DNA of 64,000 nt, taken from the NCBI GenBank assembly GCA_963682025.1, contig OY821521.1, forward strand, positions 199,205,026 to 199,269,025. The letters run 5' to 3'. The translations under genes were made by a program, and so were the position numbers. This DNA is from Cordilura impudica (Eukaryota; Arthropoda; Insecta; Diptera; Scathophagidae). The notes beneath the pieces are model-generated. The model was not told where the DNA came from. It saw nothing but the letters and a program-made list of their open reading frames with translations, and did no database searches. Every line of letters starts with the position of its first letter. Position 1 is the stretch's first letter. Positions 8,714 through 19,872 of this stretch are shown piece by piece.

Positions 8714-9417
8714 ACAAATTACATATAAGTAAGAATGAATTGATTTTTTTTTGCAAAAATGGACAAGAAACATAAATAAAGAAAATTCCAAGTACAATTT
8801 TATATAATTTCAAAATTACAATTTAAATTAATTTTCTGTTGTTGTTGTGTGTTGGTGTAGCGCGTGATCTTTTCAAATGGATTCTTGTTTTAATTTAAGA
8901 AACATTTTTAATATATTTTGTTTTTATTTTAGAAAAGACATATTAAATATTTTAAGGTTTTTTTTTTTTAAATTCCATTACTCAATATTTTTTTATGCTT
9001 TTTCCAAATTCTTAAATCCAAGAGTTAAAAAAACTTCAATATTTGAACTAAAGCATTATATTTTCATTGTAAAACTTTTTTTTTTTTTAAATACGTATAA
9101 TTTGTTTAAATTCCTTGTCAATTTTTTCAAACAGTTATAAATAATTAAATGTAATGAAAAATTCTCTTTAACAATTAGAAAGTATATTATTAAATGATTA
9201 TTAAATAAAATGTTTAAAAACAACAGGAAAAGAAATTAATAGAACTGTAATTTGATGTTTTCATTTTGGATATGAGTTAAAAAAAGAAAAAAATTTCATA
9301 ATTTCACAATATCTTTCAAATAACATACAGTACTGCTAAGTTTTCCAGGGACTTAAACGACGAAAAGGTCTTATTAACCATTAACATTGATGAATTCAAA
9401 ACTAAACTAAAATTTTA
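8714..9417. other. AT-rich 3' flank, no gene seen
   Basis: Poly-A/T-rich sequence with spurious Phe/Leu-rich open frames. Beyond the probable 3' UTR nothing coding or repetitive is recognised. Confidence 0.4.
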
Positions 9418-10557
9418 AACTAAAAGAACCGTTATATTTTTTTTGCCAAAAAAAAAACTAAAAAAATGGCACCATTTCAGTTGGACATAACAAAAGCAAC
9501 TTTAAGCAAAAACAAATTGCATTGTCTCTACTTTCAAATTTATCGGCTTATTTTGGCATTCTTTTTTAATTTAAGTTGATTGACAGCTAGTTGCGTTGTG
9601 AAATTGATCATATTTGAATCAAATCGTCATGGCTCGTGATAAATACTCCGAAAACTTTAAAAAATTAAATAATTAAGGATTTTTTAATGGAGTCAAATAG
9701 AACTAGCTAAAAAGCATAATAATAAATCTATAAGATCTGGGCTTATAAAAAAATATAAAACAACAAAATCTGTAAAAATATTGCATTTGGGAGGAGCACT
9801 ACCGAAGACAGATGAAAGGACACACTGTCACATTGTACAAATTGTGCAAACATATCCATTTAAATCATCAACAACTATTCTAAATGAATTAAATTTAAAT
9901 ATAGATTCAAGTTATTATTTATTTCATTTCTATTTCGCTAAAATGCTTAGCACATCAATATTTGTAGGCTTCATTTTGCACAAAAATATCAAAACTGAAA
10001 GCTTGAAAAATGGAAAACTGTTTTATTTAGCGAAGAGTCGAAATTTTATTTGTTTAACTCTGAGGGAATGTGCACTGTTCGCCGCAAGAAAGGAGATCGT
10101 TTAAAACCACGCTACTACAAGCCGACTGTGAAACATGGCGGCGGATCAATTATGATTTGAACATGCTTCTCCGGTTTTAGCATTGGACCTTTCCACGAAA
10201 TCGGCGGATTAATGGACACATTTAAATATAGTGACATTTTTGCTAATGTTAATTAGGGAGATGCCGCTTCGTTGGATATTTCAACACGATAACGACCCGA
10301 AACATACTTCGAAGTTGGTAAAAGAGTGGGTGGCTCACTGAAAATGGGGTTCACCTGATTTGAACCCTATTGAGAACTTATTTGGCATTTTAAAGCGGCA
10401 AGTAGCTTGAGTGGAAAAGCATTCCAGTCAATATTATCAACCACCGTGTCACGTAGATGCCGCGAAGTTATAAAAAACAACGGATTATTCACTAAATATT
10501 GAATAATATTAAATGTTGATTTTTTTTGCAAAAACAAATATAACGGTTCTTTTAGTT
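9418..10557 (+). mobile_element. Tc1-family transposon with intact ends, dead transposase
   Basis: Begins AACTAAAAGAACCGTTATAT and ends with its inverse TATAACGGTTCTTTTAGTT, each flanked by a TA dinucleotide (9416-9417 and 10558-10559), the target duplication of Tc1/mariner elements. Length is 1140 bp. The inverted repeats are near-identical for about 24 bases, but the transposase between them is broken. Confidence 0.85.
9630..10480 (+). pseudogene. Tc1-like transposase pseudogene
   Basis: An ATG at 9630 starts MARDKYSENFKK but soon meets stops. Recognisable Tc1 blocks follow in shifting frames: SIRSGLIKKYKTTKSVKIL, then [55 protein letters not shown], a [14 protein letters not shown] block near 10280-10310, and SPDLNPIENLFGILKRQVA-like sequence near 10355-10408. 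The second and third catalytic positions are still visible, but several stops and frameshifts plus a deletion after ILNELNLNI inactivate it. Confidence 0.8.
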
Positions 10558-10559
10558 TA

Positions 10560-11760
10560 CATATATATCCTATTTTTTTATGTAATGAACTTCTAAAGGG
10601 TTTGTAGTTCAATTATTGAACTACTTTAACTAAACTACTTATAGTTTAATTTTTAATCAACTTTTTAATTAAATATTTTATTTATAAAATTAAACATTTC
10701 TTACAAACTGTCCGTTTTGTTTACTTTACCAAATGTACTTAAATTCCTTATCCTTCAAACACCTTAGAAATGAATCCATTACATCAAAAATACAATACGT
10801 ATGCGGGTAGCGATAAGCAAAAAGAAAATTACTTTCAATGATTGTTATTGGTAACAAAAAAAAAATTTTTTGGTTATAATAGTAATTCATAACCAAAAAA
10901 AAAAAAAATATATTTCTCATTAATAGTGGTTAAAAATTCCCTAAAATAGATAAAGCGAGTTTTAACGTAACCTTTTCTTCCAAAATAACAACTATTTTCC
11001 GTCCCTGGTTTTTTCAAATATTTTTATTTTTGTATTTTTAGGGGAAAAAAATACATTTTAAAACTGTAATACGAAAACATATTTTAAAAAATTTGGTATG
11101 CTATAATATGTAATTGGTTAAGTAAATATTGAAGCCTCGAAAGTGATATCTATTTTATATAAACACTATATATGTAGGTTTATTTAAAAAATATAATTGT
11201 GGAAGTAAATATTGAGCTACGAGTCTTAAATCGAATTTATTACACAACACAAGCATTTAAGAATGATCGTGCATGTCTTATTCTCTGTTGGATAGGCCTT
11301 GCAAATACTTTTCATATAATGCCCAATATGTATATGGTTTGCTTGGATCTGACATATTTTTGGTACTTTTTATCCGCCAAATATGAAATATGGCATACAA
11401 AATATGTAATCACTTATTTAAATTGTTCATATTTCATTGTTCATATTCATATTGTTCATTTTCATTTCAATTGTACATATTTTATAAGATATTCAAGTTT
11501 TTTCTTGACCCCTTTTATTATGTTAATAAAATTTATTGTTAGTAATATATATCATTAGAGACCCCAATAGATTTTTTTTTATTTTCGAAATATCAAACAT
11601 ATTTATATTCTGAGCTAAATTGGTTATAATTTTGTCCAAAAATTAATTTGGGAAATTTTGCATAAACCCACATAAGAGCACATTTACATTCATGCATACA
11701 CAAGGGCTGCCTCCTTGTCTAACGTAACATTTTAATTCAAAACATCTTTTGTCCGTATAT
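10560..11760. other. AT-rich intergenic DNA, no gene seen
   Basis: No protein-like open frame or repeat of note. A stretch at 11430-11480 repeats TTCATATT and ATTGTTCAT irregularly. The polyadenylation signal of the minus-strand gene lies at its right end. Confidence 0.4.
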
Positions 11761-11766
11761 TTTATT
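11761..11766 (-). terminator. Polyadenylation signal of the TXNDC15-like gene
   Basis: AATAAA on the minus strand, 70 nt downstream of the TAA stop at 11837. Confidence 0.6.
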
Positions 11767-11836
11767 TTTGTCCTTTTTAAATTTTCCAATTTATCCTAAA
11801 ATTACAAAGTAAATTATTTTCCTAACAATACATTCA

Positions 11837-12814
11837 TTAATTATGCTCCAATTGAGCCTCTGATTCTCTCCAATTTCGCTTAATCATTTCTACAATTTTT
11901 TTAAATAGCTGTGATTTGGAAAAATAGAAGCCAGCACACGATAAAATAAATATCCAAGCCAAAATCAGAACATAATCTGTACGATATTCCACTTTGCTGG
12001 GCAGTGGCGACAGAGTACCATGCTTGGGCACCGCAGACGGTTTTAAGCCCGTATGTTGTGTTACGAATTTATTGATGTCGCCTTGACCGCGATACTTGAC
12101 CACTGGACGACCTTGATGAAATAGCATTAGAGTTGGCAAAGCAATAATACCGAACTCTGTGTTAAAACTATGAAATTTATAAGCATCAATGGCCGCAACT
12201 GGCAAAGACTTAAAAGCATATGGCAGATAATTAATGTGTGCCCCTATAAACAAACACGAGAAACTGGTGGGTGTATAGAAAAACGCCAAAACACAACTGC
12301 CCGCCTGATATCGTTTAGTATTGTTGCCAACGGGTTTCAGCAAATCCACAATATCCTGCACACTATTCATTAAACGCATCTCATTAGTGCCATTTACTAT
12401 AAGAGGATGCTCGGTTAAACATTTAACCATTATGGGTGGCTTTCGTGGACTTTCCGTGGCAGCCGCTGAAGGTAGCAAATGTAAAATGTACTCATCATCT
12501 ATATGACATTTCAGCGAATCTTCATAGCCAACATACTGCAAGAAATTATAATTACATTGGCCTCTTGAGACACCCAATTCGTCAACCGTCATTTCTTCTA
12601 CGGTCTTGGTTGTGTTAATATTATCATTTTGAAAGAAATCAAACAATTTATAGACACCACCAAATAAAGATTTCTTTGCGGCTGCCTCAGAAGTCGTTAT
12701 ACAAACTGCTGTTGAAATAAAAAATAAACGTAATTTTCCAAGAATTTTCTTAATGGAAGTCTATAAATTTAGCTTACCTATAGCTAGCAGTATAATAAAT
12801 AATTTATTTTCCAT
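11837..12814 (-). CDS. TXNDC15: Thioredoxin domain-containing protein 15-like, complete, two exons
   Basis: Exon 1 is 12814-12778 and exon 2 is 12708-11837, joined across a 69-bp GT-AG intron whose splice completes an Ala codon; the product is 302 residues. The ATG at 12814 is chosen because it adds a clean signal peptide (MENKLFIILLAIAVCITTSEA) and stays in frame with the long exon. Residues about 145-235 form a thioredoxin-like fold: strand VLAFFYTPTSFSCLF, a helix, LPVAAIDAYK, FGIIALPTLMLFHQG with the cis-proline, and KYRGQGD. The active site has only one cysteine (SFSCLF, residue 164) rather than CXXC, as in TXNDC15 relatives, so it is unlikely to be a classical oxidoreductase. A single transmembrane helix (about 257-275) precedes a short basic cytosolic tail. 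Sequons are near residues 118 and 141. This predicts a type I membrane protein with a lumenal thioredoxin domain. Human TXNDC15 is linked to ciliopathy; the fly role is inferred only. Confidence 0.92.
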
Positions 12815-13047
12815 GTTTAAATATCAACAATAGGAATATAGTAAAAATCTTACTTTACTCGCCGTATTACAATTGTTTATTTTCGCTAAGGTTATCAGCT
12901 GTTCAAATTCACTAACAGAGATGGTTTCACAAACTGTTAAAAAACAGAGTTGCTTAACGCAAAAAAGTGTTGTAAAAAATAATTTATAAATTTGTAGTAC
13001 TTAAAAATGCATCACTGATTTTTGTTGTAAATGTGTTACACTGTGCT
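12815..13047 (-). promoter_or_regulatory. Presumed 5' flank of the TXNDC15-like gene
   Basis: The start codon sits in AAACATGG, a good insect initiation context. A CAGCTG E-box lies near 12897-12902. No TATA box or initiator can be assigned with confidence, and the transcription start is unknown. Confidence 0.3.
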
Positions 13048-13200
13048 AGTTGCACGCGTCTGCAACTTTTTTTTTTTTTTTTTGTGAAAAAACGCATGAT
13101 TTTTTCATCGCTCTTCAACATATGCAAGAAAGAGATAACATAGATGTACTCTTGCAGCTGTAAGACTCATTGGAATTTGGGGGGTCGCCGCGTGCAAGTC
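13048..13200. repeat. Possible short inverted-repeat element plus GAAGAA repeats
   Basis: TTGCACGCG near 13050 and CGCGTGCAA near 13188 are inverted, bracketing about 150 bases with a long T run. To the right, a block of GAAGAAGAA followed by AATTTGTAGAAT occurs twice (about 13213 and 13264). A small MITE is possible, but the arms are short. Confidence 0.35.
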
Positions 13201-13429
13201 TCCAAGAGACAAAGAAGAAGAAGAAGAAAATTTGTAGAATATCTATAAAAGAAGATATCTAGAAGAAGAAGAAAATTTGTAGAATTTTTTTACGCGGGAT
13301 TATAATTTTTTTCGCGGGAATCCATCTCTCCTATAAAATTATATTTCTACGAATAGAAAAACTGTTTAGTCTTTAATGTATTATATGTATTTGTGTTAGA
13401 ATGAAACAAATTTTTTGTAGTGTCCTTAA

Positions 13430-14545
13430 AAACGTTAAAAATACATTTTTATCTTAAACGTAACGAAAGGCTTGAATTTTGGCATGAAAAATATTTATTT
13501 ACAACAAGGTAATTTTTACATTGTACTTTATACAAGTTGTAAGATAAATTTTTTAGTGTGAAAGATATAATTGAAATTTAGCTAAAAACAAACCAATAAT
13601 TCCTTTTCTGGAATACTACTAGATTAGTTAATTTGGCTTAAGTCCAGTTTAGTGGCTACTCCCCAATTTCATTAATTTTTTTGGGGGTGATAGGGGCTTT
13701 TGGTGCGATTTAGGAGAAATAGTTTTTTTTTTCGGTCGGACCTATTTTCGGAGTTATGGACCGACAAAGGTTTGACCTTGATTTGCAATTATTATCGGAT
13801 TTCAGCAATATATATATCGTTGGAAAGCTTACTTGAGTGCCTTTCATTTGATATTTCAAAATTTTAAATCCATTAACCCATTATGAACCTATTAATTTTT
13901 TGTATTTTTTTGCAATTTTTTTTCGGAAACGTCCCACTATCTCAGAAAATGATCTATATAATGTTGGTATTTACATCAACTGTGTGTTAGCTGGGTCCAC
14001 TAGGTTCATTTCGATGCATGTTTTGACTACTTAGCCCTCTTAGGACCGGAGATATTAGGGATATTACCAACACTTTTTAATTTTTTTTCCCCGAATTTCA
14101 TAAAAACAAAGTTTTTATTAAAACTCTTTATTTCCTTATGCATATGAGTTTTGAATCTCTCCGTGACTGTGCGTGACTTTGCATGACTTTGCGTGACCAT
14201 TTAAAAATTAATCTTTGGTCCTAAGTCTATGGACAAAGTTTCAGATCGATCGGATGAGCGGTAATGACATTTAAATCACTCCGTGGCAAAAATATATCCA
14301 GTAAAAACTAGCAAGTTTTCTAAAAATTAACTGTCACTTTAGGCTCTCATTTGTTCTCTTTTAATGGGGTTTTTTAGTAAACGAACAGGATCCAGTAAAT
14401 TTTGTGATAATTTGTACAAATTATTACAAATTAACACGTAAACGAACAGAGCTTATTTTATAAAATGAAACGTAACGAAAGGTTTGACTTTCGGAATAAA
14501 AAATATTTATTTACAACAAGGTAATTTTACACCATGTGATCAAAA
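13430..14545. repeat. Unclassified repeat block flanked by ~60-bp direct repeats
   Basis: CGTAACGAAAGGCTTGA through ATTTATTTACAACAAGGTAAT at about 13458-13515 recurs with a few differences at 14468-14530, in direct orientation about 1 kb apart. The interior is less AT-rich, non-coding, and includes phrases such as CGTGACTTTGC and AGTTTCAGATCGATCGGATG (about 14160-14290), which recur inverted at 17.65-18.05 kb. It behaves like dispersed repeat DNA. No transposase or reverse transcriptase is visible. Confidence 0.55.
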
Positions 14546-14548
14546 GTC

Positions 14549-14880
14549 TTTGACGTAGACCCATCTTTTATTACACCAATCGACTCAGAATCACTTTCTT
14601 ATTGCACAGATTATTTTTCTAAAATTTGGTTTCTATGTTTTTGCAAAAAATAAGTGACCTTGCTATATATAGTCAGTATCGGTCCATTTTTTTTTACCTA
14701 GTCCCCATATAAATACAGCATCCGATATCAGCTTTTTCATATCCGAAGGCAGAAAAATTAATAACAATGCCACTCAAAATTGGTTTATGCTTATTTTCTA
14801 TATCTAATTAGCTAGACCTAAGAGATAGGGTCTATAAACGATAGGGTCTGTGACTTAAACAAGAATACTTCTGGCAATTA
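14549..14880 (+). repeat. GTCY-bearing element, copy B (internally deleted)
   Basis: Matches the 30371-31126 copy from TAGACCCATCTTT and CGACTCAGAATCACTTTC, then jumps to TTGCACAGATT, AATAAGTGACCTTGC and CTAGTCCCCATATAAAT, and ends near AGAGATAGGGTCTATAAACG. The GTCY tract and roughly 300 neighbouring bases are missing, as is the terminal palindrome. Confidence 0.75.
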
Positions 14881-16613
14881 TATTTTTTTGTGTGAATCTT
14901 AATATTGTGGTTAAAAAAGTTTATAATTATTTCTTTGTATGAAGAAGAAAATATACGTGCACACAAACAGTCTACTTTCAAAATCAAATCAAATTGTTAA
15001 AATTTCCTAAGTTTTTATTTTGTAACCTATATTAAATATTTGAATATTGTTCTTAGTTAATTGTTCAGCTGATAAAATCTAATTATTAAAAATGCAATAC
15101 TAACTTTTGTATATATAATTATGTATGTGCAAATTTACTCTAGTTAATATTATACAAAATATGTTGTATATTGAATATTCATGAAGTCATATTTACTGCT
15201 TATGGATTTATATAATTTTCGTTTGGCTATATCCTTTATTCTTCCTTTACATCTTCTTTATTAAACGTTAAAATGTAACTTGACACAATATGCAGTTAAC
15301 AAAATAAAAAAAGAATATGGAATTTTTTTAATATGCATAATAGAAACTTACAACTTGAGGACATTAGAAAAGGAGATAATTTATGGAAAACTTCACGATA
15401 AAATAATAACAAAAGAGGAATAACATAAGAGTGTGTAGTGAAATGGAACATTTAAGAACACATTGAAAAATTGTTAAATAATTTAAAATAAAAATACAGA
15501 GTACTTTAAATTTAATATGGCTATTTGGTGGTGGGTGATGGTTTTGTAGCCAAGTCAATGGCATCACCCACATACCATTATTTTATAGACACATTTCTCA
15601 ATCTTTTAGCAAAAATTTGTTGGCCATTTGCCCGTCATCATCTTAAATGCATTTAGGTAAAGTAGTATTTGTTTTCTTTTTCTAAAGCAAACAACAACAA
15701 CAGACCTAAAGGCCATAAAAAAACAGCACTATTTTAGCCAAGACTTCGATTGTAAATTGCAATTTAGATAAATATTCTCCTCCAGCAGCAGCAGTGTAGC
15801 AGTAAAAAGAACTGCTTAAGACTGCTGAGTGAATGACATCTACAACTGTTGTAGTTTTAAAACTTATCACATAAAGTTGGCTTTTTCTAGTTGCTTGTTT
15901 TGTTTTTGCTTTTAAAAACTCCAAAGTCTTAGGCAGTCTTTATTACCTTTCGCCTTAAGCTCAAACAACCACAAGGAAACTTGTGTGTCTGTATGTGATG
16001 GTCAGGACTCGGTAAGAATTAAATAAAGTTAGAAGTTTATGGTAAGGAAATTGCCGTAGAAGTTTATGGAAGTTTGAATGGAAAGAAAATTGAAATATGT
16101 GCATTTTGGTCAAATAAATATGGGTGGAGGGAGCATTAAGTATCCCCACCCACAAACACTCACACCCACATGCACAGCAAAAAATAGAACATCATCTAAT
16201 AAATTAAGTAAAAATCAAATGAATTCAATTGAAAAAGTTTTCATTTGCAATGCCAAAATGTCGTAGGGTAAAAGGACAAGAAAACGAATTTGAGTTATTA
16301 GAAAAAAAGAATAGTTTATAGATTAAATTTTATATGTATGAATGTACAAAAGGTACAAAGAGTTTAAAGGGTAAGAAGATCTAAAATTGTTATTTTTTTT
16401 TGCCAATTTCCCTATTCGAAAGAATACATAATAATAAAAGTTTATATTTTTTGTGAAATTATCTTAAAGTTTTAAAAATTTTACTAATGGATTTAAAGGC
16501 ACAAAAAATGTTTTTCAGATTTTCATTTTCGTTAACTTAACTAAGTTTTTTCAAATCGATTTCAGACTACCCATGATTTTTTTTTGTAACTTGTCTTAAG
16601 ATCTTTAAAAAAA
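14881..16613. other. No gene seen; simple intergenic DNA
   Basis: Ordinary AT-rich sequence with small repeats: CAGCAGCAG at about 15784 and a CACACCCAC-rich patch at 16146-16172. Open frames here are short, lack start context or domain likeness, and are judged chance. Confidence 0.4.
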
Positions 16614-16986
16614 CTAGCAGATTCCAGCCCTCGAAATTCGAGCGCAAATTCTAGGAAATTTTATTTTTTCATTAAATAAAGATCCTAAAAGTATGCTAAT
16701 CAATTATAGCCAATTAACAAATCAACACAAAAAACAAACTCATTTTTATTACAAACACAATAACAAATTGAATAAATACACACATAGCGTTGTATAATTT
16801 TATGTATGCGCTAATAGCAACATTAAATGCAATTTACTCAAAATAAAGGACAAAGTTTAAAAATCTGTAAAACTGCAAATCGGCTAAAAAGAAATACCTC
16901 TCAAATAACATACTTTAGTCAAAATCAGGATAAAACGATGGAACAAAACATCAGTCACAAGAAATCGCCTAGCCTATTAATGACAC
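16614..16986 (-). mobile_element. Helitron-like non-autonomous element, copy A
   Basis: On the minus strand it ends in a hairpin (CTCGAATTTCGAG core) followed about ten bases later by CTAG and a T flank, the arrangement of Helitron 3' ends. The same ~370-bp sequence recurs at 35038-35406 with matching ends. The 5' side begins near TAATAGGCTAGGCGATTTC. It has no coding capacity. Confidence 0.6.
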
Positions 16987-17424
16987 TGACACTCTGATTG
17001 ACTCTGTAACGCTGTATGATAAAAATTTATTTGGAGCCAGGAACTTGAAGTTTGGAATCTAGCGTTAAGGTCCACTTAGGAATTTTTGGAAATTCGAAGG
17101 AAAAAAACGGTACATTTTATATTCTCTAAATAAATGTATCAAGTAAAATTAAATTTGTTACGAAGAAGAAAGAGGAAAATTTTCTGAAATTCAATCATTT
17201 ATGGGGCAAAACTTTCAAAAATTCAAAAAATGGTACATTTTGTATCTTCTAAACAAATGAATCTAGTAATATGCAAATTGATATGTAGATTCCACCAAAC
17301 ATACAAATATCAGCCAAAAGGGAATTGTGGAGATTTGAATCTTTGAAGGCGTTAAAATGGTAAAATGGGTGAAGTGGATCCACTTGAATTTTCGCGATAT
17401 AAAAGTTTCTTGATTAAAAGACTA
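16987..17424. other. AT-rich DNA with a short direct repeat
   Basis: The phrase AACGGTACATTTT(A/G)TATNTTCTAAA, each time followed by AAATGTATC-like sequence, occurs twice (about 17106 and 17230). Nothing coding is seen. Confidence 0.4.
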
Positions 17425-17640
17425 CCAATTCTTAAAAAAGTATCTTTTATTAAAAAGTACCTTTTCCTAAAAAAAGTAAATTTTCTTACAAAATTAACTT
17501 TTCTTAAAAAGTACCTTCTTTAAAGGACTAAATTTTCTTAGAGAAATTAAAAAGATAATAAATAAATAAAAAAAGTAAATTTAAGAACAAGTAAATTTTC
17601 TTAAGAAATTATCTTTTTTAAACTCTTTCTTTTAACGCAT
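17425..17640 (-). repeat. GTAC/TTAA array 2a (- orientation)
   Basis: Units read AAAAAGTACCTTTTCTT on the plus strand, the reverse complement of array 1. About ten degenerate units before the CGTGAC-type repeat. Confidence 0.8.
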
Positions 17641-18060
17641 ACTCTCTGTCTGTCTGTCTGTCTGTCGTGGGACAACCCCATTCCCCCTCATCCAATTGAT
17701 CTGAAACTTGGCCCATAGTCTTGTTGTGACTATAGATTAATTGTGGTAGTCACGCACAGTCACGCACAGTCAAGGAGTGATCTAAATGTCATTTTCCCTC
17801 ATCCGATCCATCTGAAACTTGGCCGATAGACTTGCTGTGAAAAAGATTATCTTTGACATAGTCAGGCACAGTCACGCATAGTCACGCACAGTCTTGGAGA
17901 GATTAAAACCTCTCTTCCCCTCATCCGATCGATCTGAAACTTTATTCATAGACTTGTTGTGGCCAAAGATTAATTTTAAGATAGTCACACACAGTCACGC
18001 ATAGTCACGGAGATACTCAAAACTCATATGCATATGGAAAGAAAGAGTTTTAATAAAAAC
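17641..18060 (-). repeat. Three ~130-bp tandem copies with CACGCACAGTCACG motif
   Basis: A CTGT tetranucleotide run (17647-17666) leads into three successive units. Each has CATCCGATCGATCTGAAACTT-like sequence, a TAGACTTGTTGTG-like block and two or three CACGCACAGT repeats. The same phrases occur once in opposite orientation at about 14160-14290. The block sits between two stretches of GTAC array of the same orientation, so it is probably an insertion. Confidence 0.75.
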
Positions 18061-18067
18061 TTTGTTT

Positions 18068-18713
18068 TTATGGGTTAGATTATTAAGAAAGTATATTTTA
18101 TTAGAAAAGAAGGTACCTTCTTCAAAGAAGTATATTTTCTTTAAGTACTTTTTTATTAAATTTAAAAAGAAGTAAAGTTGCTTAAAAAGTACTGTTCCTT
18201 AGAAAGGTACCTTTTCTTAAAATAGTACTTTTTCTTAGAAAAGTAAATTTTCTTAAAAGTACATTTTCTTAGAACTTTTATTTTCTTCAAAAGATATCAT
18301 TCTTAAAAAAGTACCTTCTTCGAAGAAGTAAATTTTCTTAATGTATTTAAAAAAAATAAATTTAGAAAAATTTTTTACCTTTTCTTTAGAAAGTAAATTT
18401 TCTTAAAAAAGTATAATTTCTTGAAAAAGTACATGTAAGAAGAATTTAGTTTCTTTAAAAAATACCTTCTTATTAAAAGAATACATTTCCTTAGTAGGTA
18501 CCTCTTCTTATAAAGATAGCTTTTCTTAAAAAAATTTATATTTTCTAAATAAAGTACCTTTTCTAAATAAGATACCTTTTATTACAAAGACCCTTTTCCA
18601 ATAAGGTACTTTTCCTTAAAAAGATGCTTTTCTAAAAAAATACATTTTTTTAAAAGTAAATTTTATTATGAAGTACCTTTTCTTAAGAAAGTAAAGTTTA
18701 GTACCTTTTCTAA
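18068..18713 (-). repeat. GTAC/TTAA array 2b (- orientation)
   Basis: Continuation of the minus-orientation array, GTACCTTTTCTTAAAAAA-type units with variable A/T runs, ending where the duplicated block begins. Confidence 0.85.
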
Positions 18714-19788
18714 AATAAAAACTTTTTTATACCCTCCACACCACTGTGCAGAGGGTATATATCAGTTTTTCAATCCGTTTGTAACTCATCGAAATAAATT
18801 CCGGAGACCCCATAAACTATATATATACTTGATCTACATATTAATACGTGAAGGAAAATATTTTCATCCCCTTTTAAGCATAATGCGGGCACGGAGGAGT
18901 TTGAAAATTAGCATAGTTATAGTTCATATGAAGGAGAAGTGCAGAATTTTAAAATTTATGTGTAATATGTGTTAAAAATATATTAAATTAAATTAAATAA
19001 AATAATAATAAATGATTTTCTAAGAGCCTAACGGTATGCTAATCAATTTTAGCCAATTCACAATCATCGAATTTCATTATAATTGTATATCACACGCCCT
19101 GTGTTGAATTGTGAAATGCCTAAAATTTATGCTCTTATAAAATTATTTATTATCATAAAATTATTTATTATCATAAAATAAAAACTTTTTTATACCCTCC
19201 ACACCACTGTGCAGAGGGTATATATCAGTTTTTCAATCCGTTTGTAACTCATCGAAATAAATTCCGGAGACCCCATAAACTATATATATACTTGATCTAC
19301 ATATTAATACGTGAAGGAAAATATTTTCACGGAGGGGTTTGAAAATTAGCATAGTTATAGTTCATATGAAGGAGAAGTGCAGAATTTTAAAAATTATGTA
19401 TAATATGTGTTAAAAATATATTAAATTAAATTAAATTAAATTAAATTAAATTAAATTAAATTAAATTAAATTAAATTAAATTAAATTAAATTAAATTAAA
19501 TTAAATTAAATTAAATTAAATTAAATAAAATAAAATAAAATAAAATAAAATAAAATAAAATAAAATAAAATAAAATAAAATAAAATAAAATAAAATAAAA
19601 TAAAATAAAATAAAATAAAATAAAATAAAATAATAATAAATGATTTTCTAAGAGCCTAACGGTATGCTAATCAATTTTAGCCAATTCACAATTCATCGAA
19701 TTTCATTATAATTGTATATCACACGCCCTGTGTTGAATTGTGAAATGCCTAAAATTTATGCTCTTATAAAATTATTTATTATCATAAA
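18714..19788. repeat. Tandem duplication (~460-bp unit), copies 18714-19173 and 19176-19788
   Basis: Both copies begin AATAAAAACTTTTTTATACC, include a TATACCCTCC...GAGGGTATATA hairpin, then CATCGAAATAAATTCCGGAG and CCTAACGGTATGCTAATCAA, and end TTATTTATTATCATAAA. They are almost identical except that copy 1 has about 27 extra bases (CCCCTTTTAAGCATAATGCGGG region), while copy 2 has gained a ~210-bp microsatellite. The shared GTATGCTAATCAATTTTAGCC block is also in the Helitron-like element at 16614. Confidence 0.9.
19420..19632. repeat. Compound microsatellite (TTAAA)n then (TAAAA)n
   Basis: About 21 copies of TTAAA followed by about 21 copies of TAAAA. Copy 1 of the duplication has only three TTAAA and one TAAAA at the same place (about 18981-19000), so expansion happened after the duplication. 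Confidence 0.95.
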
Positions 19789-19812
19789 TTTTTTATATAT
19801 ATAGATTAAAAA

Positions 19813-19872
19813 AACATTGAAAGAAAAAATAAAACTTCCTAGAATTTGCAGTCGAATTTCGAGTGCTGGGTT
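19813..19872 (+). mobile_element. Helitron-like 3' end fragment
   Basis: AAACTTCCTAGAATTTGCAG followed by TCGAATTTCGA and GTGCTGG matches, in opposite orientation, the hairpin end of the elements at 16614 and 35038. The terminal CTAG is not preserved. Confidence 0.5.

Noticed and set aside
13430..14545. LTR retrotransposon from the direct repeats
   Set aside because: The repeats are only about 60 bases and imperfect, with no TG...CA ends, primer-binding site or coding remnant.
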